A stretch of DNA of 64,000 nucleotides from Thozetella sp. PMI_491 (lineage: Eukaryota > Ascomycota > Sordariomycetes > Chaetosphaeriales > Chaetosphaeriaceae). The translations under genes and the position numbers were made by a program. Shown here in pieces: positions 11,055-23,282 of the stretch. The first letter of the stretch is position 1; every line of letters starts with the position of its first letter. The stretch is taken from the NCBI GenBank assembly GCA_021432635.1, contig MU270021.1, positions 62,001-126,000 of the forward strand, written 5' to 3'. The notes under the pieces are model-generated. The model was given only the letters and a program-made list of their open reading frames with translations, made no database searches and was not told the DNA's origin.

Positions 11055-12776
11055 ATGGCCATATTAAGCTCCATTTTCTCCGCAGGGCCTCCCTGGGGCC
11101 TCTTTGCATTGCTGGCGCTCTGCATCCTAGTCGCACGACGCGTTTGGTATGCATTTTTTGGGCCACTTTCCCATTTTCCGGGCCCAAGGCTGGCGTCTTT
11201 GACGGGCATCTGGGAGATGTACTATGATATTGTAAAAAATGGCAAGGGTGTCCACCGTGTCATGGAACTTCATCAAGAATATTCCTCTTCCATCGTCCGT
11301 ATTCGACCCGATTTCCTCCATATATCAGACCCAGATCTATTTGATGAGTGAGTTTCCTAGCCGGGTTTTAGGCCGTTGGTATATAATATGAAAGCATATC
11401 ATCTTAGGATCATTTCTGCCCAAGATACATATCCTAAGGATCCCACTTTCTATTCCCGATTCGGGATCCCGGGCTCGATGATCACAGAAACAGACCCAGT
11501 GATCCATCACGCGAAACGAAAGTTATTGGAATCATGCTTCAAATCCAAAGCTGTCGAGGATCACAGTCCCAAAATCCAAGCAAAACTACAGGTTCTGTAC
11601 CATGTGCTCAAACGGGTTGAGAATGCTGACAGCAGCATCGACCCGTTTGACATCTTTGCACGACTTTCCTGGGATCTTATCTACGGCCTCTCATTCAATG
11701 AAGAATACCACTATACCGAAAACTTCGACAAAGAAGCAACCTGCTTAGTGGACATGAAGCGCAGCTTCACTGCCGCCATGTACTTCAAGTGGATTCCAGG
11801 GCTCTGCGCTCTAGTCTTTAAGCTCCCGTTGTGGTTCGTCGGACAGACTTGTGGTGGATATGTCCAGTTCCGACAGCACGCTGCTAAGCGGGTCCAGCTT
11901 GCGTACGCCCGGATTCGCACCGAGAGTGATTCGGATAGAGAGCTGCCGGGGACTATTTTTGACGACCTCTTGCGATCCTACGCTAAACAGAGCAAGGATT
12001 TCAAGCTGACTTCCCGACAACTGGAGTCCTTGGTGGATGAAGTATTCATCTTTTTGTGCGCGGGAACCGACACAACCGCTATTGCAATCGCTATCACGAT
12101 TGTGTGTCTCTGCCAGAACCCCACTATGATGGCCAAGCTGAGAGAAGAAGTCGATGCTCTCAAGGGGATACCCATCCAGGAAATCGATGCGAAAACGATC
12201 ACCCGGATGCCGTACCTGGTAGGTTCCAAACGTGCCATATTCAAGACTGGCCACATATCCAACCCTACTGACATGCAAACACAAGGATGCTGTAATATAC
12301 GAAGGTCTCCGGATCGGCTCGCCAATTGCTACATACTTGCCTCGCTTTGTATCGACCAAAAATGCGAATTTGGGGGGACATTACATCCCGCGCGGTGTAA
12401 GTGACCAAGCAATATCAAAAGAAAGGCCGAGAGATAGATTTTACTAAGAGAATCAACGTAGACCAAACTCGGCATCAATTTTGATGTTATCCACCGGCAT
12501 CCAAAGCATTACCCAGAGCCCGACAGATTTATCCCGGAGAGGTGGCTGGGGGAGGAGGGTAAGCAACTTCATAAATGGTTCGTGGCATTCTCGAAAGGGC
12601 CGCGAAGATGTATCGGGATGCATTTGGCACTCCATGAGATGAAGCTCACCATCGCTGTTTTGGTATCCAAGTTTGACATATCCATGGTTAAACCGAATGC
12701 CACGTTAGCCTGGAGAAGCCAGATGTCTAAAATCTACATAGACAATCTTCGGATCAAGGTCAAAGAAGTCGTATAA
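11055..12776 (+). CDS. Cytochrome P450 monooxygenase
   Basis: Four exons (11055-11347, 11408-12218, 12286-12396, 12462-12776) encode 509 residues with correct phases. An N-terminal membrane anchor (LFALLALCILVA) is followed by the proline-rich hinge HFPGPRLA. The I-helix oxygen-activation motif is CAGTDTTAIA, the K-helix ExxR is YEGLR, the PERF-like segment is PDRFIPERW, and the haem loop FSKGPRRCIG carries the cysteine ligand. All catalytic elements are intact, so an active microsomal monooxygenase is expected. With the divergent UbiA enzyme next door it may oxidise a terpenoid, but substrate prediction is not possible from sequence. The ACC-synthase-like gene lies 1.7 kb downstream on the same strand. 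Confidence 0.92.
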
Positions 12777-13890
12777 GAAAGGCTAGGAAGCCGTGGTCAG
12801 ATATCTAACTCGGTACATCTCACTTTAGCACTCCAAGTTTGCACCATAATGTTGGAGAGAGCTAAGGCGGCTTGGCCTATCCGTGTATCAGTCCATGTTA
12901 TTGTGACCGTCGAAGTCGATATTTTGCATCGTGCTACATCTGTGTATAATATGGTTTCAGTTGTTAGCTACGATGCCGGCAATATGTAGGAGCTTGAGTC
13001 TTAGCTATACCTTTGAAGATTATCTAGTAAAGAATCTGGGGGTATAGCTCATGAGGTGGGACTGCCAAAGTTGTGCTTGTATTACTCGACATTTTCCCGT
13101 CTTTATATACAGGAAAGACACGGGTTACAGTATACCACGTAGTCTCGCCCAAAGCGGTAGTGCCGTTTCTGTCGTTGACCACACGCTCTTTGTTGCTCCT
13201 GCCCATGTCTGATTGTCTGAGTCGGTTCAGATAGATATATCTGAGAAACGCAAGTTCGCGGTTAGTGCACACGGCCTTGCCACTAGATTCTTACCTGTCC
13301 TTCACGAGGTAGCTGATATATGAGCAACAAACAGACTTAAACAGCTACCAAGATTTGACCATGCAAACTTCGGGCCTTGGAACTCAGTTATCTTCCCATG
13401 GAAAACACGGGGAAGAGCAGAGAACATCTCGTAGGCGGCGTATCTTGGCTGCTTGGTCACTACCATTGCCATTTCTCTCGAACTATTCCGCTGACAGCTA
13501 CTCAGCTACCCAAAGACCCGTAAACGTCACCGGCGGCAGCTCGGTTGCGTCGCGGTCTCAGAACTGTCCCGTGGTTGATATCAATACCGTCAGAGACGCC
13601 AATTTAAAGAGAGGTAGCTAAGGTAGACTACAATGGGTCTAAGCTGCCTTGATTGGCCTAACACTTTTGGTCCAGTAAATCTAGCTGTGCGGCTTATCCT
13701 CAACAGCGGTACCCTAGGTATATACAATAGCTTGCCCCTGGCGCCAATCATTTGTTTCCCAGTTTCACGTCTTTAGCTTTCTGCAGTTCATTTGCCAACG
13801 TCACGTCGAATGTGCATGCGACTCGAGACTTTGGGCGATCCAATAATCGGCAAGACTTTATATTTTGTGCTTTCTGGTCTAAGCTGCTCC
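12777..13890. other. Intergenic region, no gene supported
   Basis: Open frames of 82 codons (13024-13272, minus) and 88 codons (13355-13621, plus) occur without domains, signal peptides or convincing splice partners. I treat them as chance frames. Confidence 0.5.
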
Positions 13891-14374
13891 TAGATCTTCC
13901 ACGCACTGCACTTCTCTCGAGGTCGTGAGTGGCTGGGCTAGTCTCTTCACCTTGTTCAGCTAGCCAATCACATTTCAGTTGGTTGATGGGAGAAAAATAC
14001 CACGGGTATTATTTATCGTCTTGGACAACGAATATTGACCCACCTATGGGAACTGACTGGCGTAGCGATAGAAGATGCGGGGAGGTGTGATCAACCTACA
14101 ACGTAAGATCGGCCTGATTCGCCCGGGTACGGAACAAGAAATCCGAAAACGCTCGCTTATCGTCACGCAGCTCGCTATATACTTCCTTCGTTCGGCTCTG
14201 GGAAGAGGGGCTCTCCACAGGGCCGATACTCTGCAACCAGGCGATATTCTTAGTTCCGTCTGTGAAGCGCGGGTGAACTCCGTGTCTGAGATCCGTGCAA
14301 ACTCCGTCTCCAACTCCGCTTGTTGTCGCCCCACACATAAAGGGCGTGCCTAGCGCTTCCAGCCTCAGCTCCAG
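13891..14374. repeat. Dispersed repeat, copy B (less mutated)
   Basis: Aligns with copy A at 6664-7170. It retains more CpG and CpA sites than copy A, so it is nearer the ancestral sequence. It ends about 115 bases upstream of the ATG of the ACC-synthase-like gene and so forms much of that gene's upstream region. No terminal repeats or target-site duplication were evident. Confidence 0.75.
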
Positions 14375-14490
14375 AAGCTTGCCTTTCGAGTCACCATCCA
14401 GCACTAAATCAAGTACATTCCATTGGGAACCTAGTAAATTCACGGAACATAAAACACGCCTTCCCTGTGGACGACGATCAACGAGGCAAA

Positions 14491-16277
14491 ATGTTGTCAG
14501 CACGCAGCGCTACATGGGCAAAAATCGACTTCGCACACGGCAAGCAGGGCTTCTACCACTCCACCTCCAATCCGAAAGGTGTGGTGAGTTTTTCAAATGC
14601 TGAAAACGTAAGTGAGGAGTCATGTGGCACTGTTCTCGCGGCTGCTAAGGGAACAATCAGTGGCTAATGCACTCTGACCTGACCACTTTCATCAACGCTG
14701 TAAGAAGCTCCCTCTCCATCAAGCTGGCTGGGATAGCATTGATTCAAGAGATAAAAATTTCTAGGGACGGTTTGATGAGAAAACTTGCGCATATGGCGAG
14801 GGCTACACCGGCACACTTCGACTGCGTACGGCCATGGCACAACACATGAATGCTTACTTCAGTCCTGTGCAGCCGTTCGACGCCGAGCAGCTCACGTTCG
14901 CTGCCGGAGTGACGGACCTAAACGAAATATGTGCGCTAGTGACATGTAATCCAGACGCGAATGAGTCGATCATGCTCGGAGGACCCGTATATGGTGCCTT
15001 TTCCAGGGATCTGGTCATGAGAACGGGGTACGCCACAGCCTACCAGCCCTCATTCGGCTACGAGTACACACTGACGAACCCCTCATGAAAGAGTGGAGCT
15101 GGAGTATGTATCTCTAGGGGACATAGATCAGTTTTCTCTCGCATGTATACCAGCATTCGAAGCTGGTTTCGAAGCAGCGAAAGCACGAGGTGTGAGCATC
15201 AAAGCTCTCATCATCTGCAACCCGCACAACCCCTTAGGTGAGAGTAGATGCTGGAGCTTGTGGATTCCGTACCGTGTGGCTTAACCTTCTCCCAGGACAA
15301 TGCTACCCACGGGAAACTCTCGTGGGACTGCTTCGGCTCTGTTCTGCAAAGGGGATCCATCTCATCAGCGACGAGATCTATGCTCTCTCCGTTTATAGCC
15401 GAGAAGACCGCGACTCCGAAAAATTCGTGTCTGTAAGGGCGATCGATTTCACTGGAATCATTAATCCTGAGCAGGTGCATGTCCTCTACGGCATGTCAAA
15501 GGTAAGCGATTAGAATCTATTTCGATTGGTTGGTATCCGAATTATAATTTTAACCAAGTTTCAGGATTTTGGTGCAGCTGGAATGAGGTTGGGCTGCCTT
15601 GCATCCCAGAATCTCGAGTTTATCAAGGCCGCTCGCTCCATATGGTAGGTAATGACCACAAAATCGTCACCATGATCGTTAACAGCAGCCGCTTATGATT
15701 ACTGTGTTCCCTAGCCGATTCTCCTCTCCGTCTCATTTTTCCATGGAAATAGCAGCGAGGTTGCTTGAAGATCAAAACTTTGTGGCACAATTTCTGGAGA
15801 AGTCACATCGTCTCCTGCTCCAGACCCGCCTGCTTGCCGAAGAACTTGTTTCTCGGGAAGGGATCGCTTATCATGAGCCCGGGTATGTATCGCTGCCCAC
15901 GTCTCTAAACGACGGTCGAGAGACTTGGCAGTCGTTTGGCGCTGGATCATCTGACAGCTGGGTAGAAATGGTGGTCTTTTCCTCTGGATCGATCTGGGTC
16001 CCTATCTTCCCATCCAGGAGACGAACGGCGATGGCTGGGCTGCAGAACGGCTGCTGTCCGAACGACTGAAACGTGGCGGGGTTGTCATGTCGACCGGTGA
16101 GGCGTACCGTGCCCAGAAGCCAGGGAGGTTTCGTATGGTCCACAGCTTTGAAGAAGACGTCCTGAAAGAGGGCATCCGCAGGTTAGATTCTAATTTCCTT
16201 CTCCGGTACAATACGCCCACGACTTAAGCACATGCTAACTCACTATCTACAGGATATTGGCAGTCATTAAATCTTGA
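14491..16277 (+). CDS. PLP-dependent aminotransferase of the ACC-synthase-like group
   Basis: Nine exons (14491-14607, 14661-14699, 14765-15027, 15092-15237, 15296-15501, 15565-15644, 15715-15882, 15966-16181, 16253-16277) give 419 residues with all phases matching. Fold-type I aminotransferase landmarks are complete: AENWLMHSDL near the N-terminus, AYGEGYTGTLRLR, ICNPHNPLG, DEIYALSVY, the PLP lysine in YGMSKDFGAAGMRLG, and a C-terminal RFRMVHSF arginine that binds substrate carboxylate. It resembles fungal proteins annotated as 1-aminocyclopropane-1-carboxylate synthases. Many of these probably have other PLP roles, so ethylene-precursor synthesis is only one option. Despite heavy fragmentation into exons I find no stop or frameshift. 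It sits downstream of the P450 on the same strand. Confidence 0.87.
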
Positions 16278-16305
16278 CGATACAATGTAGCTGAAGTCGA
16301 GAGTG

Positions 16306-18487
16306 TCATGACTCAGCAATCCAATTCCCACTGATCTGCCAATTGGGATATTCGTCCTCGTTCTCCATAAACGTGGTGAGTTGTTCTGCGAATTGAGATT
16401 CCCAAGCGAGCTGGTCCATCCCATATACCGTCTCGCCGGGAGATGTTGCCGTGGTGCCATTCTCCCCCGGTACTTCAAAGTGATCTAAAGCGACATCCAG
16501 CGCATGTGCGAGCTTTTGGCGCGCATCTTGTATGGACCGAAAATTCCCATCTTGTTGCGGCACGATCCACTCGAGTCGCACGGTGAATTTGGTCAAAATC
16601 CGAATTATTTCGTCGGCCCGGAGTGATGGTAGTGAATTGCCCGTCCTATGGGGGAGGCCTTTGCCTAGTATATGGACTAATGCACGTGCGCTTGGTATGC
16701 CATAAACGAGTATCTGTGCTCTTTTAGCTATCACTTGTGGCTTAGGGGTTTGCCCGCAGTGCTCACGATCCATGAAAAACCTTTGGCCAGCGAGTCTGTA
16801 TTTGGCGACGACGTGCTAACTCCCAAGATTGTAGCTATTATCTTTTGAGCAATAGATGCCAGAGAGTCTTGTTCGGTGCTCTGGTAACGACAGAGTTCTT
16901 GCCGCGCCTGGAATTCGATGAACATGTAGTCTAGGTAGATTGAAGCTAGCAAAACTCGTCGTCTCGTGGTACAGTCGCTGGACTGAGTGGCAGGATAGCG
17001 CGTATGGCTTGGAAGCGCGTCCCACTCGGCGGAGCAGCGGCGTAGTATGTTTCTTCTTTTATCAGCAACAGTTACCGCCGTCCATGTAACCCAAGAATCA
17101 GGATGTTAGAGAATAAGCTACGCGAAGCCACTTACTGCAAGCTCTCAACTGAGTTTTCCTTGTCCGATTCGCGTAGAGCATTAAGCAGCTGCTCCCTGAA
17201 TGTACCTAGCAGATAGCGCAGTCTTATCCATGTGGAAACACAGTATCCTCCATCCAGTGACCACCCGCTGGCATCGAGTTGGATAGAAGGCGTCGTCAGA
17301 TCCGCCAAGCTCGCGTCCTGAAAGTTTATCTCGTCTATCTCCAACGGAAGTGTTGCCTGGCAGAAGTGGCGGGCAATCATTGGCGGGCGTCCTACCGCAA
17401 TACAAAGTGATTTGTCCATGCTGTAGGCTGATGCGAAGAGGCGTCGGCGCATTTCTACGAAATAGGGGGGGATTTCTTGGGAGTCGTGGGAATTCTGGTG
17501 GAGTCCTGCCTCAAACACGGCACCGGCAAGGTCGGCAAGGCGCCGCCATGTTCGGCAATCTAGTTTTAGATTCGGTTAATAACTAATATGTGTCGCTGTA
17601 CCCTCCTCTATGCTACTAGAACTAGAGAGGGGCAAGGAAGTCTCACCGGTATCCCCGTGGTGCAAGGAGAGGACTATAGCGTTTTGGTAGATAGACATAA
17701 CAGAGATGTCGTTTATGGATCCAGCATCACGCCAGAGCGCGATGCAGTGTGACGAAGCCTGCACCATTCTAGAGCTAAGGTCGGAAAGGCTGTTGACACC
17801 TTCTAACAATGGATCTTGGCCTGACAGGAGCATGGTGGACGACGCGATCAGTGAGAAAAAGATGCTTACTGCTTCCCAGCGAAGATTGTTCCCCACTAAT
17901 TGACCGAAATAGCCGTCGACATTACTGTCCAAGCCGTAAGCTACTTCCCGTGCTGTATTCATGCAGACTTTCTTGGCTAGATGTCTTAGTCGTGTTCCGT
18001 CTAAGCTCAAGGCGCCTTCTCCGGCGAGCGTCTCGAGCGTCTCAAAAGAGGACACTATCAGATCCGCGAAGACTTTTGGAACAACGCGTATCTGACTGGT
18101 CTGAAAATATCGCTCGACGAGCGAGCGATATAGGGGGATATTTCGGAGAGCGAGTTCCAGAGCCCACGACCCTGGTTCTGGCTCAAGTCGAGCTTCGTCT
18201 GGATTACTATTTGTTGGCGGTAGATGATGAGAGGTCCGATCTCTGCCCTTCGTGAGCGGGGACGTAGTAGAGCTAGTATCAAGCGGCACTGGGAGAAGCC
18301 CCTGTGGCCGCGTCATGGGCGCAGGATGGTAGAAACACTGCAACGCTCGACCTCTCCTCAGGCACTTGGCGCACACGGGTTTCCCATGGTCGCACCGAGT
18401 TTTGGCCTTCCGGCAAGGCTCACACGAGAACTGTTTACCGTTGCGGCGCAACATTGTGCCAGCCGTTGCTGGACTGTGATGACTCAT
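16306..18487 (-). CDS. Zn2Cys6 transcription factor (first of five)
   Basis: Four exons (18487-17647, 17559-17136, 17055-16767, 16713-16306) give 653 residues. The binuclear zinc cluster lies at residues 21-48: CEPC, then C after six residues, CAKC-type spacing and a final C at LQCFY. The middle part is a fungal-specific regulatory domain, including the 'FASAYSMDKSLCIAVGRPP' signature near residue 340. It converges tail-to-tail with the ACC-synthase-like gene, with only 28 bases between the stop codons. That closeness makes it a candidate pathway regulator for the UbiA/P450/PLP group, but this rests on position only. It should bind CGG-containing promoters in the nucleus. Confidence 0.88.
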
Positions 18488-19740
18488 GAGTGGGGCTTAA
18501 GTGGCGATCTGTCGCGTGAAGAGCATTGGTCGTCAAAATCCATCGGCTGCCTTAACGATGCAGAGAATACTCCCACTCGAGTGACTCTATGATGTGCCGT
18601 TTGCGGTGGAGCGGTTTCAGTGGATGGTGTAGATAGCGTAAAAGCTCTCCCAGTGCAGGCTGTGCGTTGTGCCGCCAGAGTACGGATACATTGGATGGGG
18701 CCGGTTTTTTGCAGCCAATCTAACCCATTTGAATGCTTGGCACGTCCGCTCTATCTAGGGACCTACCTACCTAGTCTACAATGTGGATTCAGCCCTCTCT
18801 GATGCGTACTGTAGGTATCAAGGAATCCCGCTACGCAAAATTGAGAAGTAACCCTTTAAGCATGGTAATCCCTAAAAGTAGTTTAAAGTCTGCTATTATC
18901 CTGCGATTACGAAGATGGATTGTTATAATCTCGTTCATCGCCAGGTTCACCCGCAGGTAACAGGACATTCAAGTTAGCCCTTTTTTCCACACGGGTTGCT
19001 ATTCTAGACTTTACTAGTTTCTTAACCACTCTTATGAATTTAAGGTACCGCCGTATCGGTACCTAACAAGCGTTCGATCTCCCTGATTTCAGCTGGCCGA
19101 AACGCTTTATCAACATGCTTCGCAAAGAGTCTTCCGACGCCTAATCTCACGAACTGTCCCCCAGGGAAGCCCCTCAGCTTGCCACGCTGATCTAGTCATA
19201 AGTTGGTCATCTCAGCTCCCCCCGTTTACTCGGGCCTCGTGAGACCTTCAGGACTGTTGCATTATTGTAGCGCCCTCGCAGCCGTCCTAGCTCTTTCGAA
19301 AGTTCCCGATCCTCCGTCCTGATTCTAAGAGCATTTATGAAGCTATCAAATAGTTGGCTCAAAACGACCAGAAGAGCAGAAAATTGGCTGGGCTGCAAAT
19401 GATCATTTATTGCCAATATGTATGAGTTGGATGCAGAGGCCAATCTAAGCCCTCTCCTATCTACCATCTTCCAATGGTGTATTGGCTCACGCATCGGCTA
19501 GAATTGGTGTGTGCCACTTTAGTCGGTAGTTGGACATCATGGACAGGACGCGCGTGTAGGACGGATATTTGCCGACAATCCAACAATCACCTGGGGTATT
19601 TGCCACACACATATAGGGTAATTAATTCGCCCTATCGCTGGGTAATCATCCCCACAATGCGATCATTCGCAGAAGACTCGCAGCCATCCTGCCTCTCCTT
19701 CATTACCCATCCACTCTCTGATGCCCTCCGGATATATGTA
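18488..19740. other. Intergenic region, no gene supported
   Basis: A 95-codon minus-strand frame at 19207-19494 has no recognisable domain. Part of the region (18830-19080) is AT-rich. The right end is the promoter of the DUF1996 gene. Confidence 0.5.
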
Positions 19741-19748
19741 TATAAATC
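19741..19748 (+). promoter_or_regulatory. TATA-like box of the DUF1996 gene
   Basis: TATAAATC lies about 155 bases before the ATG at 19899, a plausible core promoter position for a fungal gene with a leader. Confidence 0.4.
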
Positions 19749-19898
19749 AGCGGGGTTTAGGGTAGATCAGAGCCAAACGTATAAGAGCGGATCGGATACC
19801 GGGCTGCGCCACCTCGCTTCGCTTACTTAGGTTCTCCTTACCTCTCTTCTACAGAAATCAAGTCCCCGAGTACGAGACCGCCTTTGGTAACCGCCAAG

Positions 19899-21053
19899 AT
19901 GAAGTTGTTTGTCGCAGCCCTAGCGCTCGGCGCGCTGGTTCAGGCTGGCTTGCGCTTCCCATGCTCGACTTTAACCTTCCAGCGCCTTGACCCCGCCGGC
20001 CAACCAGGCTCCTTGCCATCTGCCCATCTTCATCACATTGTCGGCGGAAATGCCTTCAACGCTACCATGACAGGCGATGTCGGCGAGAGGGCCACCTGCA
20101 CGACCTGCCAAATGGCGGAGGATTTCTCCAACTACTGGACGGCTGTCATGTACTTCAAGGATCCTAAGAATGGATCCTATCACCGCGTGCCGCCTGTCTA
20201 TATCGGCCCAGGCCAAAACGGCGCCCAAGGTGGAATTACAGTCTACTATACTCAGTACGACTTGTCCAGGGACAACATCAAGCAGCAGCCTATCAAAGCC
20301 TTCCCGGCAGTACGCAACTTCGCTACTTGCCGTAGCTCTAGTTAAGATTCTAATTTTCTCTAGGGTTTCCGCATGACAGTGGGTGCTCCAGGTATAACTG
20401 GACGTCCGCATGCTGGCCTGAGCTACCAGTGCATGACTCAGTCTAGCAGAGGCGCATTGGTTAACGACTTCCCCAAACAAGCATGCCCAGTCGGTATCTT
20501 CACTACCCATCACTTCCCTGCGTCAGTAACCCTCCTTTTTATCATAAGTCGTGTGATATACTGACTAGGCCTAGATGCTGGAACGGCAAGGACCTTGACA
20601 GCCCCGACCACCAGTCTCACATGTATAACACTGTCTCCTCCGAGGGCTTCCCCAATGCCGGTAAATGCCCAGACTCACACCCGGTCCGCATGCCTCAAGT
20701 TACCTTCGAGACGCAGTGGGATACTCCAAAATTCAACAGTCTCTGGCCTTCGGGAACTCCGAATCCTTTCGTCTGGAGCTTCGAGGGTGTAGGGGCTGGT
20801 ACCCATGCCGACTACCTGTTTGGCTGGAAGGGAGATGCGCTCCAGCGCGCTATGGACAAGTCCGAGTGCTTCTATGACGGCTGCGGTGCCATTAAAAAGC
20901 AGGTCATGGCGACCGCCAACCAGTGCACCGTTAAGGAGATGGTTAATGAGGTTACTGATGGATGTACGTCTGAGAGTCCGTTGATGACTATGACACAACT
21001 GCTAACTTTTCGCAGGGCTCACCGCGCTTCCGGGTATGCAGAAGATGACCTAG
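19899..21053 (+). CDS. Secreted DUF1996-domain protein
   Basis: Four exons (19899-20309, 20364-20521, 20575-20963, 21016-21053) encode 331 residues. Residues 1-16 (MKLFVAALALGALVQA) are a signal peptide. The rest is one DUF1996 domain with its usual landmarks: RFPCSTLTFQRLDP, SAHLHHIVGGNAFN, ATCTTCQMAEDFSNYW, GFRMTVG, FPACWNGKDLD and KCPDSHPVRMPQ. A conserved Cys and His set suggests disulfides and perhaps metal binding. The start is set by the signal peptide. The family is widespread in fungi and partly linked to wood or plant-material growth, but its activity is not known to me. The next gene is a Zn2Cys6 regulator on the same strand. Confidence 0.9.
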
Positions 21054-21544
21054 GTTAGCAGGCTTGTAATAGAGCTCGAGTGGATTCGTTCTGGCTCTTG
21101 ATGAACCGTACAGCCTGACCGGCTAGATCTTACGGCCAACCCCTCCCGACTACATTTGATCAGTGGTTGTCGGATATTTAAATTTGTCGCTTTAGCTTCC
21201 GTTCTTTTAGTTTACTGAATTTTACTGCGACGATTACGCTCACCCTCGGTGTAAGGAATATATTCTAGGATTTTCGCACTGTGGGCTACGAAAGTGACAA
21301 TTTATTCTTACCATCAAGATGTTTTTGAGCCTATGAGTCATACACTGGTTCTGGTCCACCCAGCATTCTTTGCGGGGTAGTATTGCTACATTTACTACTC
21401 TCTGCTAGGAGGAGACACTCATTTGCGTGCCGCGCCCATTTTGGATCTATATTTGAAGCGCGACTTGCCTCTTCTCTGTAGCCATCATTGCATATCTGGA
21501 AAGTCTCGACACTGTATTTCTCGCAGGTCCTGCTGCCAGTCAGG

Positions 21545-23148
21545 ATGATGGCTCGACTAAGAACATCAAATGGCTGTCTTGCATGTACGTATCTCATCGC
21601 AATATGATAGGCTGTGAAAAGCCAAGGAAGGACTGTGTTCCAATTTCTAAAATATCGCCACGTGCAGGCCGTGAACGCCGCAAGAAGTGTGATGAAGCGA
21701 AGCCTATTTGCCGCGCATGTACTCAACGAGATGTGGCGTGTGTGTGGCCGTCGAAATTGCTCGTGGACCGTCGTCGGCGCCGTGTTGCCCATTCTAGAGC
21801 ATCCCCATCCCGCCACACCGACCACGAAAGGGGTCCTCCCATGCCGTATCTAGGGTCGTCCCCTCTCCATATCACGGCCACGGTTGTAGAGGGTTCACCA
21901 CCAGAAGCACTAGGGGTCGACCCGACCTTCCTCTTTCAGTACTGCATCAAATTCTTCCTTCCCGCTCAGTTCCATCAACCAAACTTCATACCCGTTACCA
22001 ACATCGCGTACCTGATTTCCATGTGCCTGAACTGCCAATTTGTGAGGGACGCAGTGGTTGCGTGCGCCATGACTACCGTCGCCACCGATCGGGACGCCTG
22101 GCAAGCAGCAGCCCGTGAACGGTACCTTGCTGCCGTGCGCGGTACCTCGGTCGCCATCGGAGAGGGGGGGCCCGAGGGAAAGAACTCAGAGCAGTTGATG
22201 ACGGCCATGACCTGGCTGTGTGTGTTTGAGAACTCGCAGCTCGAGGCGGGCCTCCACTGCGGTGTGCATCTCCGAGCGCTGGCCAAATGCCTGGCGAGAC
22301 ACACTGCACTTGACCAGAGAACAGCCTCCCCGGCGGCATTGGATTGGGAGCGCCAGTGCTTCGAATCTTTCATCTACCACAGCGTTGTCACGATGCTCTT
22401 CGACGGCGATCTAGACCTCACGAACGAGGTACAGCAAGTGGTGGCCAGGATCCATCCTTGCCTGTGTCAAGACCAGGGGCCGCTAAGTTTAGAAACGATC
22501 GAGCGAGGCGTGTTCTGCTCACCTGATCTGGGTGTTCCGTGCGAGATTTTTCTCATTCTCATGAGAGCTATACGTACCATACGCGCTGCCCGGCCGCCTA
22601 GCGTGTCGGAGGAGATAGCAATATGGTCCGATTACTTCCGGGTGCGCGACTGGCAGGCCAAGCTTGACCTAGCCTGCACTCGCTCGGCCGATTTCGATAT
22701 ATGGATGGGGAAGCCCTACGTCATTGCTGCCCGTATCGTTTTGTTGCAAGCGGTACTCTTAGCAAACCCAGCTGCAACACAGATGGATATTTTCCAGAGA
22801 GAGTGCGAAGGCGTCTCAGCTGACACCACAGCTCTCCTTGCCACTTTGCAAGACTATCTGCATCGAACATGGGGAAAGTTTTTATTGTTACCACTCGCCG
22901 TCATAGGAGCATCGACAACACGTCAGGAAGGCATTGAGGCCGTCCGCACTATCCTCCAGCAGATCGTGAAGCGCAGCGGAAGTACCACGGTGTCCCTTAT
23001 CGTTCAGGCTCTGGAGAGAGTTTGGAAGAGACATGAAGGCTATACAAATCAACAGCTAGCTGCTAAGCTATGCTCATTGGGCTTGCGGCAGATTATGGAT
23101 GTCAACTATATAGCTGGAGCCGGGGGCGGTCTCTCTTGGAAGGACTAA
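21545..23148 (+). CDS. Zn2Cys6 transcription factor (second of five)
   Basis: Exon 1 (21545-21584) and exon 2 (21668-23148) encode 506 residues. The 83-nt intron splits the first zinc ligands: exon 1 ends in GCLA plus one base and exon 2 completes CRERRKKC, so the cluster reads CX2CX6CX6CX2CX6C only after splicing. A fungal-specific regulatory region follows. A continuous frame starting at 21583 would lack a proper cluster and is not the real start. It lies 130 bases from the 3' end of the PNPOx-like gene, and close to the divergent PNPOx/amidase pair that it may control. Confidence 0.88.
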
Positions 23149-23282
23149 GCTAGCCATCTCCATGTCTTTGTTTATATGGAAGCTGTACGGGCAAGGCTGA
23201 AGCGCCGTCATTCTCAACTAGCTAATGCTCGGACAGGCTCTATCCGGAAAGACTATTTACGGTAGCAACACCTTAGTCTCAT

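Noticed and set aside
13024-13621. Two frames of 82 and 88 codons between the P450 and repeat copy B
   Set aside because: No domain or conserved splice structure; treated as chance.
14096-14503. 135-codon minus-strand frame through repeat copy B
   Set aside because: It overlaps the start of the ACC-synthase-like gene, and its relative in copy A is decayed; kept only as part of the repeat.
19207-19494. 95-codon minus-strand frame
   Set aside because: No homology that I can recognise and no gene-like context.
21331-21825. 164-codon minus-strand frame
   Set aside because: It lies antisense to exon 1, intron 1 and the zinc-cluster exon of the second regulator and has no domain.
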